From Eubacteriaceae bacterium (GTDB lineage Bacteria > Bacillota > Clostridia > Eubacteriales > Eubacteriaceae), in assembly GCA_012522805.1 (NCBI GenBank), contig JAAYJS010000018.1, forward strand, positions 1-64,000: a DNA stretch of 64,000 nucleotides, read 5' to 3'. The notes below the pieces were generated by a model. The model did no database searches, was not told where the DNA came from, and was given only the letters and a program-made list of their open reading frames with translations. The position numbers and the translations under genes are program-made. This document shows positions 48,951 to 58,212 of this stretch, piece after piece (the first letter of the stretch is position 1; each line of letters begins with the position of its first letter).

Positions 48951-50209
48951 GTTTTACCGGCTTTGAGGGAAAAGTTGCAGAATACAAACATGCCGATTGC
49001 AATGAGTATATTAATGATCCAAACCAGATTGTAGGAGCCGCTGGTATCGTAGATGATGCCGCAAAAGACTGGGCCTACCATACATCCGACTAAAAACAAT
49101 GCGTAGTTTAAACCATAGAGAAAAGAATAATCTTTCATGCCAAAAATGGTAGCGGTGAGCAAAGGTGGTCCGACTGCAGAGATGCAAACACTGAGACCTA
49201 CCAATACGGCCGTCACATAGGCCAATGCCGGTATGTTGGTCGTAAAATACAAACTGACCATACCGAATATAAATAAAACGGTACTCAACAAAATACTGGC
49301 ATTGACGCTGAATCGATCGATGACGATACCGATGGCAAAGGTACCGATTAATAGGCCAATTGAAAGGACGGACATCACAAGCCCGGCATTCATATCGATA
49401 TCGTATAAAAAGTTCGGAATATGGACCATGACTCCGGACGCCACCATTCCCATACAAAACAAGCCCATGGTCAAAAATAGAAAAGCAGATGAACGCAAAG
49501 CAATTTTTTTAGGAACGCCGGAGTGAGGATCCTCCGCACCCTTTTCTCTCTCTTCCTTTTCTCTTTTTTCAGCAGCTTTGATGGCCTGAGGCGAGCCCTC
49601 AGGGTAAGTAAAGGGAACTTGATGGACATCTGAAGGTTTTTTATAAAAAATCAATGCGGAAACAGGAATGGCGGTCACTAAAATGATCGCACCGGAGATA
49701 AAAACGGCGGTCTTCCAACCAAGGCTTTGAATCATCAACTCTGTTAAAGGTGAGAGAAAAATCGCTCCTAAACCGGCACCGGCGAAGACCAAGCCCGTCA
49801 TGGTACCGCGTTTGTCTATGAACCAATTATTCAACATGGACGTGAGCGGCACATTGGCGATGGTCATCATAGAAGCATCGGCGATAAAAAATAAAATATA
49901 AAATTGCCAAAGTTGCGTGGCAATGGATAAGGTCATAAAAGCGATACCGGTGGCAATAGAACCCAAAACCATCATGAGGCGGATGGGCATTTTTTCAATC
50001 AAGTAACCAGCAAACATAGCCCCCACGGCAGCGCCCAGAGCCGCCATGGCATAAGAGACAGAAAATTGGGCAGTTGTAAATCCAAATTCTTGATTAACCG
50101 GCGTCATGTAAAACGCAGGGGTATTGTTGATGATGGCGACAGTAAAAACGGTGATGATAAAAGCTCCAAAAACAATACGATTACCAAAAAAACGTTGCTT
50201 GTTGTTCAT
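48914..50209 (-). CDS. MFS transporter, OFA (oxalate/formate antiporter-like) type
   Basis: 12-TM pattern; FYMTPVNQEFGFTTAQFSVSYAMAALGAAVGAMFAGYLIEK; NNWFIDKRGTMTGLVFAGAGLGAI; ATG at 50209. Confidence 0.88.
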   Translation of the reverse strand: MNNKQRFFGNRIVFGAFIITVFTVAIINNTPAFYMTPVNQEFGFTTAQFSVSYAMAALGAAVGAMFAGYLIEKMPIRLMMVLGSIATGIAFMTLSIATQLWQFYILFFIADASMMTIANVPLTSMLNNWFIDKRGTMTGLVFAGAGLGAIFLSPLTELMIQSLGWKTAVFISGAIILVTAIPVSALIFYKKPSDVHQVPFTYPEGSPQAIKAAEKREKEEREKGAEDPHSGVPKKIALRSSAFLFLTMGLFCMGMVASGVMVHIPNFLYDIDMNAGLVMSVLSIGLLIGTFAIGIVIDRFSVNASILLSTVLFIFGMVSLYFTTNIPALAYVTAVLVGLSVCISAVGPPLLTATIFGMKDYSFLYGLNYALFLVGCMVGPVFCGIIYDTSGSYNLVWIINILIAIGMFVFCNFSLKAGKTLRSKFSESASI

Positions 50210-51125
50210 GGAAATACCTCTTCTCCGTATGTTGAAATCTTTACACGCAAAGAGCAAGCAGCCTATTTCATGGAACATCAAAAAGTAAAAGGGTGGGTTT
50301 GGGGTAAGGGTGTGGTAATAATCTTATAAAAGCAAGGTGCATCAACAAATAAATGATTGTTTGAAAATGACACAAGCTTTTTCGCAATCTGCACAAATCG
50401 ATTCGGGCAATATTCTGTATTGAATAATAATTTAAACGTCGTACATTACTTTGCATGATCAAAGTTTAAATCTCTAAGTTTTGTAAAAAATCTTAGAAAA
50501 TGTTCTATCTTTTCATCCGTATAAAGTACTGCTTAATGATGTTGTTCCAATAGACTGCTGTTCCTCATTTAACCGTTGAGTGTCATTAGAAATGATCTGT
50601 TGCCAGTATGCAGCAACATAAGTGTTAATCGTTGTTAGCTGAGCTTTCACTTATAGTTTGCACAGGGTGAAGGCTCAACAACCATACGATACCATTGAGC
50701 AAAATACAGAAATTATCCAAAAGATTGAGCCCGAATCTGTGTGCATAAACGTTTACAATAAATAGTATAACATATATTTGCTAAGATTGTTAGGTATTTT
50801 AGAAAAAAGAAAAAATTGTACATTGGCAAACACAATTATGAATACCCCCAAGCTTGTCTAAAGCATAGCGAGAGGGTGCGGTAGGGCCGAAAAATATCGC
50901 TTAAAAAGTCTCGACATTGTTTAAGATATCCGATTGTACCCCATAGACCAGAGCGATGGTGTCTTCTTCTGGACTATCGGATTTTAAATAGAACAGGACA
51001 GTGTAGGGACCATTGGTTGCTTTTAGTTTTTAACATTTGTAGTTTAATTAATTGTGACGGGCACCATCGGTGTCAGCTTGACCTCAGAGCGCTTTGGTGA
51101 CATAATAGAATCAAATTCAATACTA

Positions 51126-51213
51126 GGGGAGCGACTTTATCCGGAGGATAAAAGCTGAGAGGAAGGTAAGGCTTCGACCCTTCAACCTGATATGGGTAAT
51201 GCCATCGTAGGAA
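51126..51213 (+). ncRNA. TPP riboswitch (THI element) 2
   Basis: ggggagcgactttatccggaggataaaaGCTGAGAggaaggtaaggcttcgacccttcaACCTGATatgggTAATGCCatcgtaggaa. Confidence 0.95.
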
Positions 51214-51232
51214 AAAACGTGTGTACGGTTCG

Positions 51233-51256
51233 GATTGCCTTTGGCAATCTTTTTTA
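51233..51256 (+). terminator. TPP riboswitch 2 terminator
   Basis: GATTGCC-ttt-GGCAATC-TTTTTTT. Confidence 0.88.
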
Positions 51257-51270
51257 TTTTGAGAGGTAAA

Positions 51271-52098
51271 ATGTTCAAAGAAATTATAAACAATGTAAAA
51301 GAAAAAGTGTCATTGGTACACAATATCACCAATTACGTCACTGTTAACGATGTCGCAAATAGCCTCATCGCCTACGGTGCTGCCCCGATAATGGCGGACG
51401 ACCCCAAGGAGGTCGAAGACATTACGGCTTTGTGCCAGGGCACCAATATCAACATCGGTACATTAAATGAAAGGACCATTACATCCATGGTTTTAGCCGG
51501 TCAAAAGGCAAATGCTCTCAAACAACCTGTCCTGTTGGACCCCGTGGGGATCGGTGCGTCGAATCTGCGCACGGAAACCGCCATGACCTTGATCAAAAAA
51601 ATCAACTTCGATGTGATCCGGGGCAACATGTCAGAAATGAAGGCCATTGCCTTGGGTACCGGTGGTGCCCGCGGGGTAGATGCGGATGCAGCCGATGCCA
51701 TCTCACAACAAAATTTATCAGCGGTGGTGGAATTGGCGGTATCGTTATCTGAGCGCATTGGAAGTGTCGTAGCCATTTCCGGCGCTATCGATGTGGTTGC
51801 TCACGGCCATCAAGTGGCGATTGTGCGCAACGGCTCCCCGCTGATGGCGCAGATAACCGGCAGCGGTTGTATGCTTTCGGCATTAATCACCGCCACCCTT
51901 GCCGCCAATCCCGAAAAACCCTTCCGTGCGACAGTCACCGCTTTTTGTGTGATGGGTGTCGCCGGAGAAATGGCCGAAGCCCGCATGACGGAAACAGACG
52001 GCAACGCCTCCTATCGCAATTATTTAATCGATGGGATTTACAACTTGAATGCCGCTGTTTTGGAAAGAAGGAGCAATTGTGAAATACGAGAAGCTTAG
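51271..52098 (+). CDS. thiM: Hydroxyethylthiazole kinase
   Basis: VHNITNYVTVNDVANSLIAYGAAPIMADDPKEVEDI, PVLLDPVGIGAS, ITGSGCMLSALI. Confidence 0.95.
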   Translation: MFKEIINNVKEKVSLVHNITNYVTVNDVANSLIAYGAAPIMADDPKEVEDITALCQGTNINIGTLNERTITSMVLAGQKANALKQPVLLDPVGIGASNLRTETAMTLIKKINFDVIRGNMSEMKAIALGTGGARGVDADAADAISQQNLSAVVELAVSLSERIGSVVAISGAIDVVAHGHQVAIVRNGSPLMAQITGSGCMLSALITATLAANPEKPFRATVTAFCVMGVAGEMAEARMTETDGNASYRNYLIDGIYNLNAAVLERRSNCEIREA

Positions 52099-52741
52099 TG
52101 GAAAGGCCTTAAAAGATGCACTGTGTCTTTACGCCGTGACCGATCCCATGTGGTTGGACGGTCGCCCCTTAGCGCAAGATGTGGAGTCCGCATTAAAAGG
52201 TGGGGTCACCATGTTGCAGCTCAGAGAAAAAACATTGGATGATGCCGAATTCATCGCCTTGGGTCAAGAGATCGGTGCGCTGTGTCGAAAATACCGGGTA
52301 CCCTTTATTGTCAACGACAATGTGGCGGTTGCCTTGGCTTGCGGTGCCGACGGGGTACATATCGGACAGGAGGATATGGACGTGTCCGAGGCCAGAGCCC
52401 TTATCGGAGAACAGCGATTGCTCGGTGTCTCTGCCGGGTCTTTGGAGGAGGCGATTAGAGCTGAAAAAGACGGCGCAGACTATTTGGGAGTCGGTGCCAT
52501 GTACGCGACGGATACCAAGAAAGACGCAGACGTTACGTCCATTGCCACCCTTAAAGCAATTTGCCAGAGGGTTCGCATACCGGTGGTGGCCATTGGCGGC
52601 ATCAACAGCAAAACCATCCCCGACTTGAAAGGGTCCGGGGTAGACGGCATGGCGGTGGTCTCTGCCATCTTTGCACAAAAAGAAATAGAACGAGCGACAA
52701 GAGAACTAAAGAAACTGACCATGGAGGTACTGAATGGATAA
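52079..52741 (+). CDS. thiE: Thiamine-phosphate synthase
   Basis: LYAVTDPMWLDGRPLAQDVESALKGGVTMLQLREKTLDDAEF, FIVNDNVAVALACGADGVHIGQEDM, DYLGVGAMYATDTK, VAIGGI. Confidence 0.95.
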   Translation: MKYEKLSGKALKDALCLYAVTDPMWLDGRPLAQDVESALKGGVTMLQLREKTLDDAEFIALGQEIGALCRKYRVPFIVNDNVAVALACGADGVHIGQEDMDVSEARALIGEQRLLGVSAGSLEEAIRAEKDGADYLGVGAMYATDTKKDADVTSIATLKAICQRVRIPVVAIGGINSKTIPDLKGSGVDGMAVVSAIFAQKEIERATRELKKLTMEVLNG

Positions 52742-53372
52742 GGTAAAGGGATATATTTTTGATTTGGACGGCACATTGATCGATTCTTTAGGCGTGTGGG
52801 ATCATGTCGCCTCCAACTATCTGATAGATCAAGGCATCACGCCGGCAGAGGACTTGGACGAACTCTTAAAAAGTAAATCGATGCAACAGGCTGTGGTCCA
52901 TTTCCAAGAGGATTACGGTCTGCAAAAAACCGCTGAGCAAATCATTGCGGGGATAGACGAAGTCGTCACCAAGGCCTATCGGGAAACGGTTCAGCCCAAA
53001 CCCGGTGTCCTAGCCTTTTTAGAAAAACTCAAGGACAAGGGCATTCCCATGGTGTTGGCATCTGCCACCAGTCGGGTGCCCATCGAGGCTTGCCTTCAAA
53101 CCAACGACATGACCGATTATTTTGATGGTATCATCACCTGCGCTGAAATAGGTGCGGGTAAGGATAAGCCGGATATTTTTGAAGCCTGTTTGGGGTTGTT
53201 GGGAACGACGAAGGCAGAAACCTTGGTATTTGAGGATGCGCCCTACGCCATCCGTACCGCAAAGGAGGCCGGCTTTCGCCTGATCGGCGTGTACGACGAC
53301 TCTTGGGAAAGGGAATGGCAAGCGGTGGAACATCTGACGGAAAAATTCATTCAGAATTGGTATGAATTATGA
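52734..53372 (+). CDS. HAD-superfamily phosphatase (beta-PGM-like)
   Basis: YIFDLDGTLIDSLGVWDHV; VLASATSRVP; VFEDAPYAIRTAKEAGF. Confidence 0.92.
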   Translation: MDKVKGYIFDLDGTLIDSLGVWDHVASNYLIDQGITPAEDLDELLKSKSMQQAVVHFQEDYGLQKTAEQIIAGIDEVVTKAYRETVQPKPGVLAFLEKLKDKGIPMVLASATSRVPIEACLQTNDMTDYFDGIITCAEIGAGKDKPDIFEACLGLLGTTKAETLVFEDAPYAIRTAKEAGFRLIGVYDDSWEREWQAVEHLTEKFIQNWYEL

Positions 53373-54175
53373 AAAAAGTCTTAACCATAGCCGGTTCCGA
53401 TTGTAGCGGTGGCGCCGGCATTCAAGCGGATTTAAAAACCTTTGCGGCCCATTGCGTGTACGGGATGAGTGCCATTACCGCCTTAACGGCTCAAAACACC
53501 ACCGGGGTGCGCTCCATCCACGAAGTACCGGCAAATTTTTTGGCGGATCAATTGGATATGATTTTTGAGGATATTGTTCCGGATGCGGTAAAAATCGGGA
53601 TGGTCAGCTCTTCCGCGTTAATTACCACCATTGCAACTAAACTCAAGGAGCACGGGGCAAAAAATATTGTGGTCGATCCGGTCATGGTGGCCACTTCCGG
53701 TAGCAAATTGCTGGGAGACGAAGCGATTACAGCTTTAAAAACACATCTTTTGCCCTTGGGTTGCATGATCACACCCAATATTCCCGAAGCTGAGGTGCTC
53801 TGTGGTTATCAGATTAAAAACCCTCAGGATATGGAAAGGGCAGCCCGGGACATCGCAAAAAACCTACCCCAGGTATCCGTCTTGGTAAAGGGGGGTCATT
53901 TGTCCGCCGACGCCGACGACTATTTGTATACGGAAAAAGAGAGTCGCTGGTTTCATGCCCATCGCATAGATACCCCCAACACCCATGGCACCGGCTGCAC
54001 ATTGTCTTCGGCAATTGCCTGTCACTTGGCAGCGGATCAGGATCTTTTTACCGCGGTGCAAGAAGCAAAAGCTTATTTGGTCGGTGCTTTATCCACCGGG
54101 TTGGATTTGGGTCAAGGTAGCGGACCCTTAAACCATAGCTGGTGGACTACCAATTGCCGGTCCAATCAATTGTAA
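53369..54175 (+). CDS. thiD: Hydroxymethylpyrimidine (phosphate) kinase
   Basis: VLTIAGSDCSGGAGIQADLKTFAAHCVYGMSAITALTAQNTTGV; DPVMVATSGSKLL; NTHGTGCTLSSAIAC. Confidence 0.96.
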   Translation: MKKVLTIAGSDCSGGAGIQADLKTFAAHCVYGMSAITALTAQNTTGVRSIHEVPANFLADQLDMIFEDIVPDAVKIGMVSSSALITTIATKLKEHGAKNIVVDPVMVATSGSKLLGDEAITALKTHLLPLGCMITPNIPEAEVLCGYQIKNPQDMERAARDIAKNLPQVSVLVKGGHLSADADDYLYTEKESRWFHAHRIDTPNTHGTGCTLSSAIACHLAADQDLFTAVQEAKAYLVGALSTGLDLGQGSGPLNHSWWTTNCRSNQL

Positions 54176-54498
54176 GAGAGAAGGTATTTAAAAATAGACT
54201 AGGACGATCGAAATCATACCCAAGCTAACTTTGGGTGTAGGGCCTGCTTAAACGGTTGGACCTTCGCTAATCCGGCCACTGATTCAGAGCAATTGCAGAC
54301 ACCTCTCTTCTTTTGGAATAGTCCCTGATTGGATCAATCCAATTTTGCTTATCATGGAGAGTGTGGTTAAGGATCGAACCGAAGGATGATGCTATCATCT
54401 CTTCAAAACACTGCTCCGGTAGGTTCAGGTGACTAGTTACCGGTTAGAAAAAGTGTTGTCGTTACTCGACGAGAACACCCTTCAACAACAGTGCATTT

Positions 54499-54545
54499 AA
54501 AAAACACCGAACTTCAACACTGGTTTTGAGTTCGGTGTTTTTTGT
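54499..54545. terminator. Bidirectional terminator between convergent genes
   Basis: AAAACACCGAACTtcaacactggttttgAGTTCGGTGTTTTTT. Confidence 0.85.
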
Positions 54546-54551
54546 ATCCTT

Positions 54552-55249
54552 CTACAGCCAACCTTGCTCCATCCAATAACGATTGTCTAAAGTCAGAGGT
54601 TGGCCTTTTTTAATGATGTCCTTTTGCATCTTTCTACAAAGCCTAAATTTTAATTTTGTCGCGATCGTTTGTGTCGCCATACGGGGCGATTTGTAGCGAC
54701 TTGCGATTTTTTTGATCTTTTTTAAAATGGCGGTTTTTCTTTTTTGGGAGAGTTCATCCCAATAGATGCTTTCCATCAAGGCGAAACCCACTTTTTTGAT
54801 ATCGGAGATACCCAACCAACTGAGGGCGGTCGCCACGTCTTTTTGAGCGGCACCATTGGGTGCGCCGATGCTCTGTGTCAGGATAACCGCAGACTTTGTA
54901 AACATCTTGGCCTTGGGCGGTGCATCATGAAATGGCAGGCGAAATGCTCCAACAGAGTTTTGATTTGTCCCGGTGCACGCATAACGTACACGGGGTAAGC
55001 GAAGACGATGACATCCGCCGCTAACATCGCATTCCAAATAGGCATGGTTTTTTCGGTGTGGGGGCAGGCCTCTTCTCCCTCAAAAAAACATTTTTTGCAC
55101 CCAACACAAAAAGAAGGACCGTCTTTGGGTAAGTAAAACTCTTGGATTCGGTGCTCCCGCAGCTCCGATAGGAAGGCCTCTTTTATTTGATAGGTACATC
55201 CTCGAATCTCCGTACCATTGATAACAACTATGTTCATCAGCAACCTCAT
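54552..55249 (-). pseudogene. NADPH-dependent FMN reductase/flavodoxin-like protein, frameshifted near 54915
   Basis: N-part MRLLMNIVVINGTEIRGCT...CVGCKKCFFEGEEACPH...YPVYVMRAPGQIKTLLEHFACHFMMHRP (frame 1) continues KAKMFTKSAVILTQSIGAPNGAAQKDV... in another frame. Confidence 0.85.
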
Positions 55250-55363
55250 AATTTATTGATATTTTCATTGTACGGCACAGGGCTTTATGAAAGATTAATA
55301 GCGAGTGCGTTCAATTGTAAATCAAAGATAGACCATCAATAACATCATAGTTTTGCAACAGAG

Positions 55364-55411
55364 CGTCGGTCCAAGCTGCAAAGTGTGAACACCCTGCAGC
55401 TTGGACCGACG
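55364..55411. repeat. Perfect 17-bp inverted repeat downstream of the CoA-transferase gene (terminator-like)
   Basis: cgtcggtccaagctgca-N14-tgcagcttggaccgacg. Confidence 0.85.
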
Positions 55412-55440
55412 GTTAAAAGGATTGGAGTTGGCCGGTCCCA

Positions 55441-56775
55441 TTACCAAATTTTCAAAGCTTCTGCTTCTTTTCTCAGTTCTTCTCTAAAATCCGGGTGTGC
55501 AATGCCGATCAGGGCTTCGACTCTTTCGGAGACATTTAAGCCTCGCAACCAAGCGACACCGTATTCTGTGACCACATAGTCCACGTCGTTTCTGGAGGTC
55601 GTCACCGCTGCGTTTTTGTGAAGGAAGGGTACAATTTTAGAGCGCAGCACTTTGTTGCCGTCTTCACCCTTCGTTTGATAGGTCGCATGCATGGCAATGA
55701 TGGACTTACCGCCCTTGGACATCTGCGCACCCATGACAGTTTCCGATTGACCGCCGGTTCCGGACCACTGTACGCCGCCAACGGTTTCCGAGGCACATTG
55801 TCCGAACAGGTCGATCTCCAAGGAAGCGTTGATGGATACAAACTTGTTGCAGCGCCCGATGGTATAAGGGTCGTTGGTAAAGGTACAGGATTTAAAGAGT
55901 ATGGAGGGGTTGTTGTCGATGTAGTCGTAAAGTCGCTGACTGCCCATGGTAAAAGAGCAAACGGAATAGCCGTCGTATAACCCTTTTTGTGTGTTGTCCA
56001 CCGCACCGCATTCCAGAAGGTCGATCATGGTTTCCGTAAACATCTCGGTATGGATGCCCAAATGCTTTTTGTTGCGCAACTCGTGGGCGACGGCATTGGG
56101 GATATTGCCGATCCCCAATTGGATGGTGGAGCCGTCTTCAATAAGGTCGGCAATGTACTTTCCGATGGTCGCGTCGGTCTCGGTGTAGGGAGCTAAATTG
56201 GCAATGGGAATGGGTCGGTCGGACTCCACCAAGGCATCCACTTCGGATATGTGGACATTCGAATCGCCAAAAGTTCTGGGGAAATTCGGATTGACTTCCA
56301 ATATGGTGAAGGCGCCTTTGTCGATGAGATCTCTCTCGTAAATGGCAGAGACGGATAGAGAGAAATAGCCGTGGCTGTCCATGGGGGATACCGTTGCTAT
56401 GACCACCGGACGGCGGTTCTCGTAGGTGATGCGGTCCATGACTTTGCGGAGTACGGAGGTAGAACTTTGGGGAATCGCACTGACCAGTTTATCTTCATGG
56501 GCTTCTCTCAATGCTTTTGAGAAAAACCATCCGTTGTGGCTTAAAATGCCTCGCATTTCCGGATCTTTAAAGACCGGGTAATCCTGCAAAGGCAGGCAGG
56601 TATTCAAGGTGCAATTTTTGACTCCGGTATTTTTGAGATGCTGCAATTTTTCCATAATAGCCGTTGGTTCGCCGGCTGCCTGAGCGGAAAAAATATAATC
56701 TCTGTCGCGGATTAATTCCAAAGCTTTTTCAGCGGTCATGACTTTTTCTTTATAGGTTTCTTGTATGGTTTTCAT
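55441..56775 (-). CDS. Acetyl-CoA hydrolase/transferase family CoA-transferase (4-hydroxybutyrate/butyrate CoA-transferase-like)
   Basis: IQLGIGNIPNAVAHEL, LGIHTEMFTETMIDLLECGAVDN, VVTEYGVAWLRGLNVSERVEALIGIAHPDFREEL. Confidence 0.92.
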   Translation of the reverse strand: MKTIQETYKEKVMTAEKALELIRDRDYIFSAQAAGEPTAIMEKLQHLKNTGVKNCTLNTCLPLQDYPVFKDPEMRGILSHNGWFFSKALREAHEDKLVSAIPQSSTSVLRKVMDRITYENRRPVVIATVSPMDSHGYFSLSVSAIYERDLIDKGAFTILEVNPNFPRTFGDSNVHISEVDALVESDRPIPIANLAPYTETDATIGKYIADLIEDGSTIQLGIGNIPNAVAHELRNKKHLGIHTEMFTETMIDLLECGAVDNTQKGLYDGYSVCSFTMGSQRLYDYIDNNPSILFKSCTFTNDPYTIGRCNKFVSINASLEIDLFGQCASETVGGVQWSGTGGQSETVMGAQMSKGGKSIIAMHATYQTKGEDGNKVLRSKIVPFLHKNAAVTTSRNDVDYVVTEYGVAWLRGLNVSERVEALIGIAHPDFREELRKEAEALKIW

Positions 56776-56820
56776 GGTTGATTCCTTTCTTAATCTTTGA
56801 ATCTGTGAAATATTTAAAGT

Positions 56821-58029
56821 TTATCTTCCGGTTTCAGGTAGCAGGAAGGAGCCTAGGAAAAAGGTTAGGCTTACCCCTAAGGCGATGTACAATCCGACGG
56901 CATAACCCATATGATCGATGGCAATACCGATCAGGTAGTAAACGACGGTTACGACGATATAGGAAATGGCCCAAAACAAACCCATCACTTGAGTGAGCTT
57001 GCCGGGAGTCATATTCGGTAGTTCTTGGGGGATCATCACCAAGGATGTGATAGGTAAAAACATAAAGGTACCGATGGCCAAGGCGGCAATGGCGGCGACG
57101 GTGCCGTTGGAGGCATTAAACATGACCAGACCACTCAGGGTCATCAGCAATCCGCAAAGTCGGATAACCGGTAGACGTTTGTTGAATTTTTTAGATAACC
57201 AAATGGCTAAAACCGTTCCGATGACACCTCCAATAGCGGTGAGGGTACTCAGGGCTTTGGCATCGATGACAGCAAAAGTTGAAATTGGGAAAATATTGAG
57301 TAGGACCAAGTAAAAAGTCAAGGAGCCGCAATAAGTCAGGGGCAACAACCAGTTAATTTTTTCTTTCATGGCATCGATAATGGTGTAATGCTCGTCGGCG
57401 CTGTTGGTAGTGGTCTTCTTTTGGGTTAGGGCAAAGTCTTCACCGAAAACCAGCCATAGAACAAAGAGAATGCCGGATATGGCAGCGAAAAAAGCCATGC
57501 TTTTTTGCCAAGTTTCAAGCCAAGCGATGACCGGACCTACGATTAAAAGAGCGATGATGCCCCCGACGTTGTAGGCAACAGAGTTTAAAGCGTTGACCGT
57601 GGGGCGGGCGGTGGGTGAAAAGTACTGTATGACAACGGGGCTGAAGTAGACAACGAACAATGCGCCACCAAAGCCCATGACGAAGCGTCCTAGGATAAAA
57701 ATCGTGTAAGCAGGAGCCATGATGGCGATGATGCTGCCCAATACGATCAGCAATGCGGCAAGCCCGATGGATTTTTTAGGGTAAAGTTTGGTGAGGATGG
57801 CTGCAGCTAAAAAGTTGCCGATAATTTTAGCCAGGGTCACCGCGTTGGAAATAAATGTGGCGGAAGCAAAACCGGTTAAATGGAAGTGCTCCATAATTTG
57901 CGGTGTTAAGGTACTGCCCGCAATCCAATTGACTGCGAAGAATGCGTAGGTAAAAAACATGATGGTCTCTATGATAATCGAACGGCCGGATGTTGAAGTT
58001 TCCTTTGTGGCGACGGTGTGAGTGGACAT
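56821..58029 (-). CDS. MFS transporter
   Basis: 402 aa, ~12 TM; LGRFVMGFGGALFVVYFSPVVIQYFSPTARPTVNAL. Confidence 0.88.
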   Translation of the reverse strand: MSTHTVATKETSTSGRSIIIETIMFFTYAFFAVNWIAGSTLTPQIMEHFHLTGFASATFISNAVTLAKIIGNFLAAAILTKLYPKKSIGLAALLIVLGSIIAIMAPAYTIFILGRFVMGFGGALFVVYFSPVVIQYFSPTARPTVNALNSVAYNVGGIIALLIVGPVIAWLETWQKSMAFFAAISGILFVLWLVFGEDFALTQKKTTTNSADEHYTIIDAMKEKINWLLPLTYCGSLTFYLVLLNIFPISTFAVIDAKALSTLTAIGGVIGTVLAIWLSKKFNKRLPVIRLCGLLMTLSGLVMFNASNGTVAAIAALAIGTFMFLPITSLVMIPQELPNMTPGKLTQVMGLFWAISYIVVTVVYYLIGIAIDHMGYAVGLYIALGVSLTFFLGSFLLPETGR

Positions 58030-58212
58030 GGTATCTCCTTTCTAAGATCATTTACTTCTTAGAACCTATCAAAAAAAACAAAATCAGAATATAATAAATT
58101 GCTTGCAAGCGTTTAACTTGATTACAGCTTATCATATTCTGATAGGTGATAGGATACCACTTGGGCATCTATCATGAGTAGAATTCATGATAGAAAAGAA
58201 AGCACTGCGGTG

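Noticed and set aside
49011-49457. 148-aa minus-strand ORF
   Set aside because: Alternative frame inside the OFA-type MFS gene; no protein-like features.
50500-50640. Minus-strand fragment YVAAYWQQIISNDTQRLNEEQQSIGTTSLSSTLYG*
   Set aside because: Protein-like but too short and unassignable without a database search.
54180-54498. Non-coding gap after thiD as possible structured RNA
   Set aside because: Apart from the terminator at its end, no extended pairing or known RNA motif could be supported by eye.
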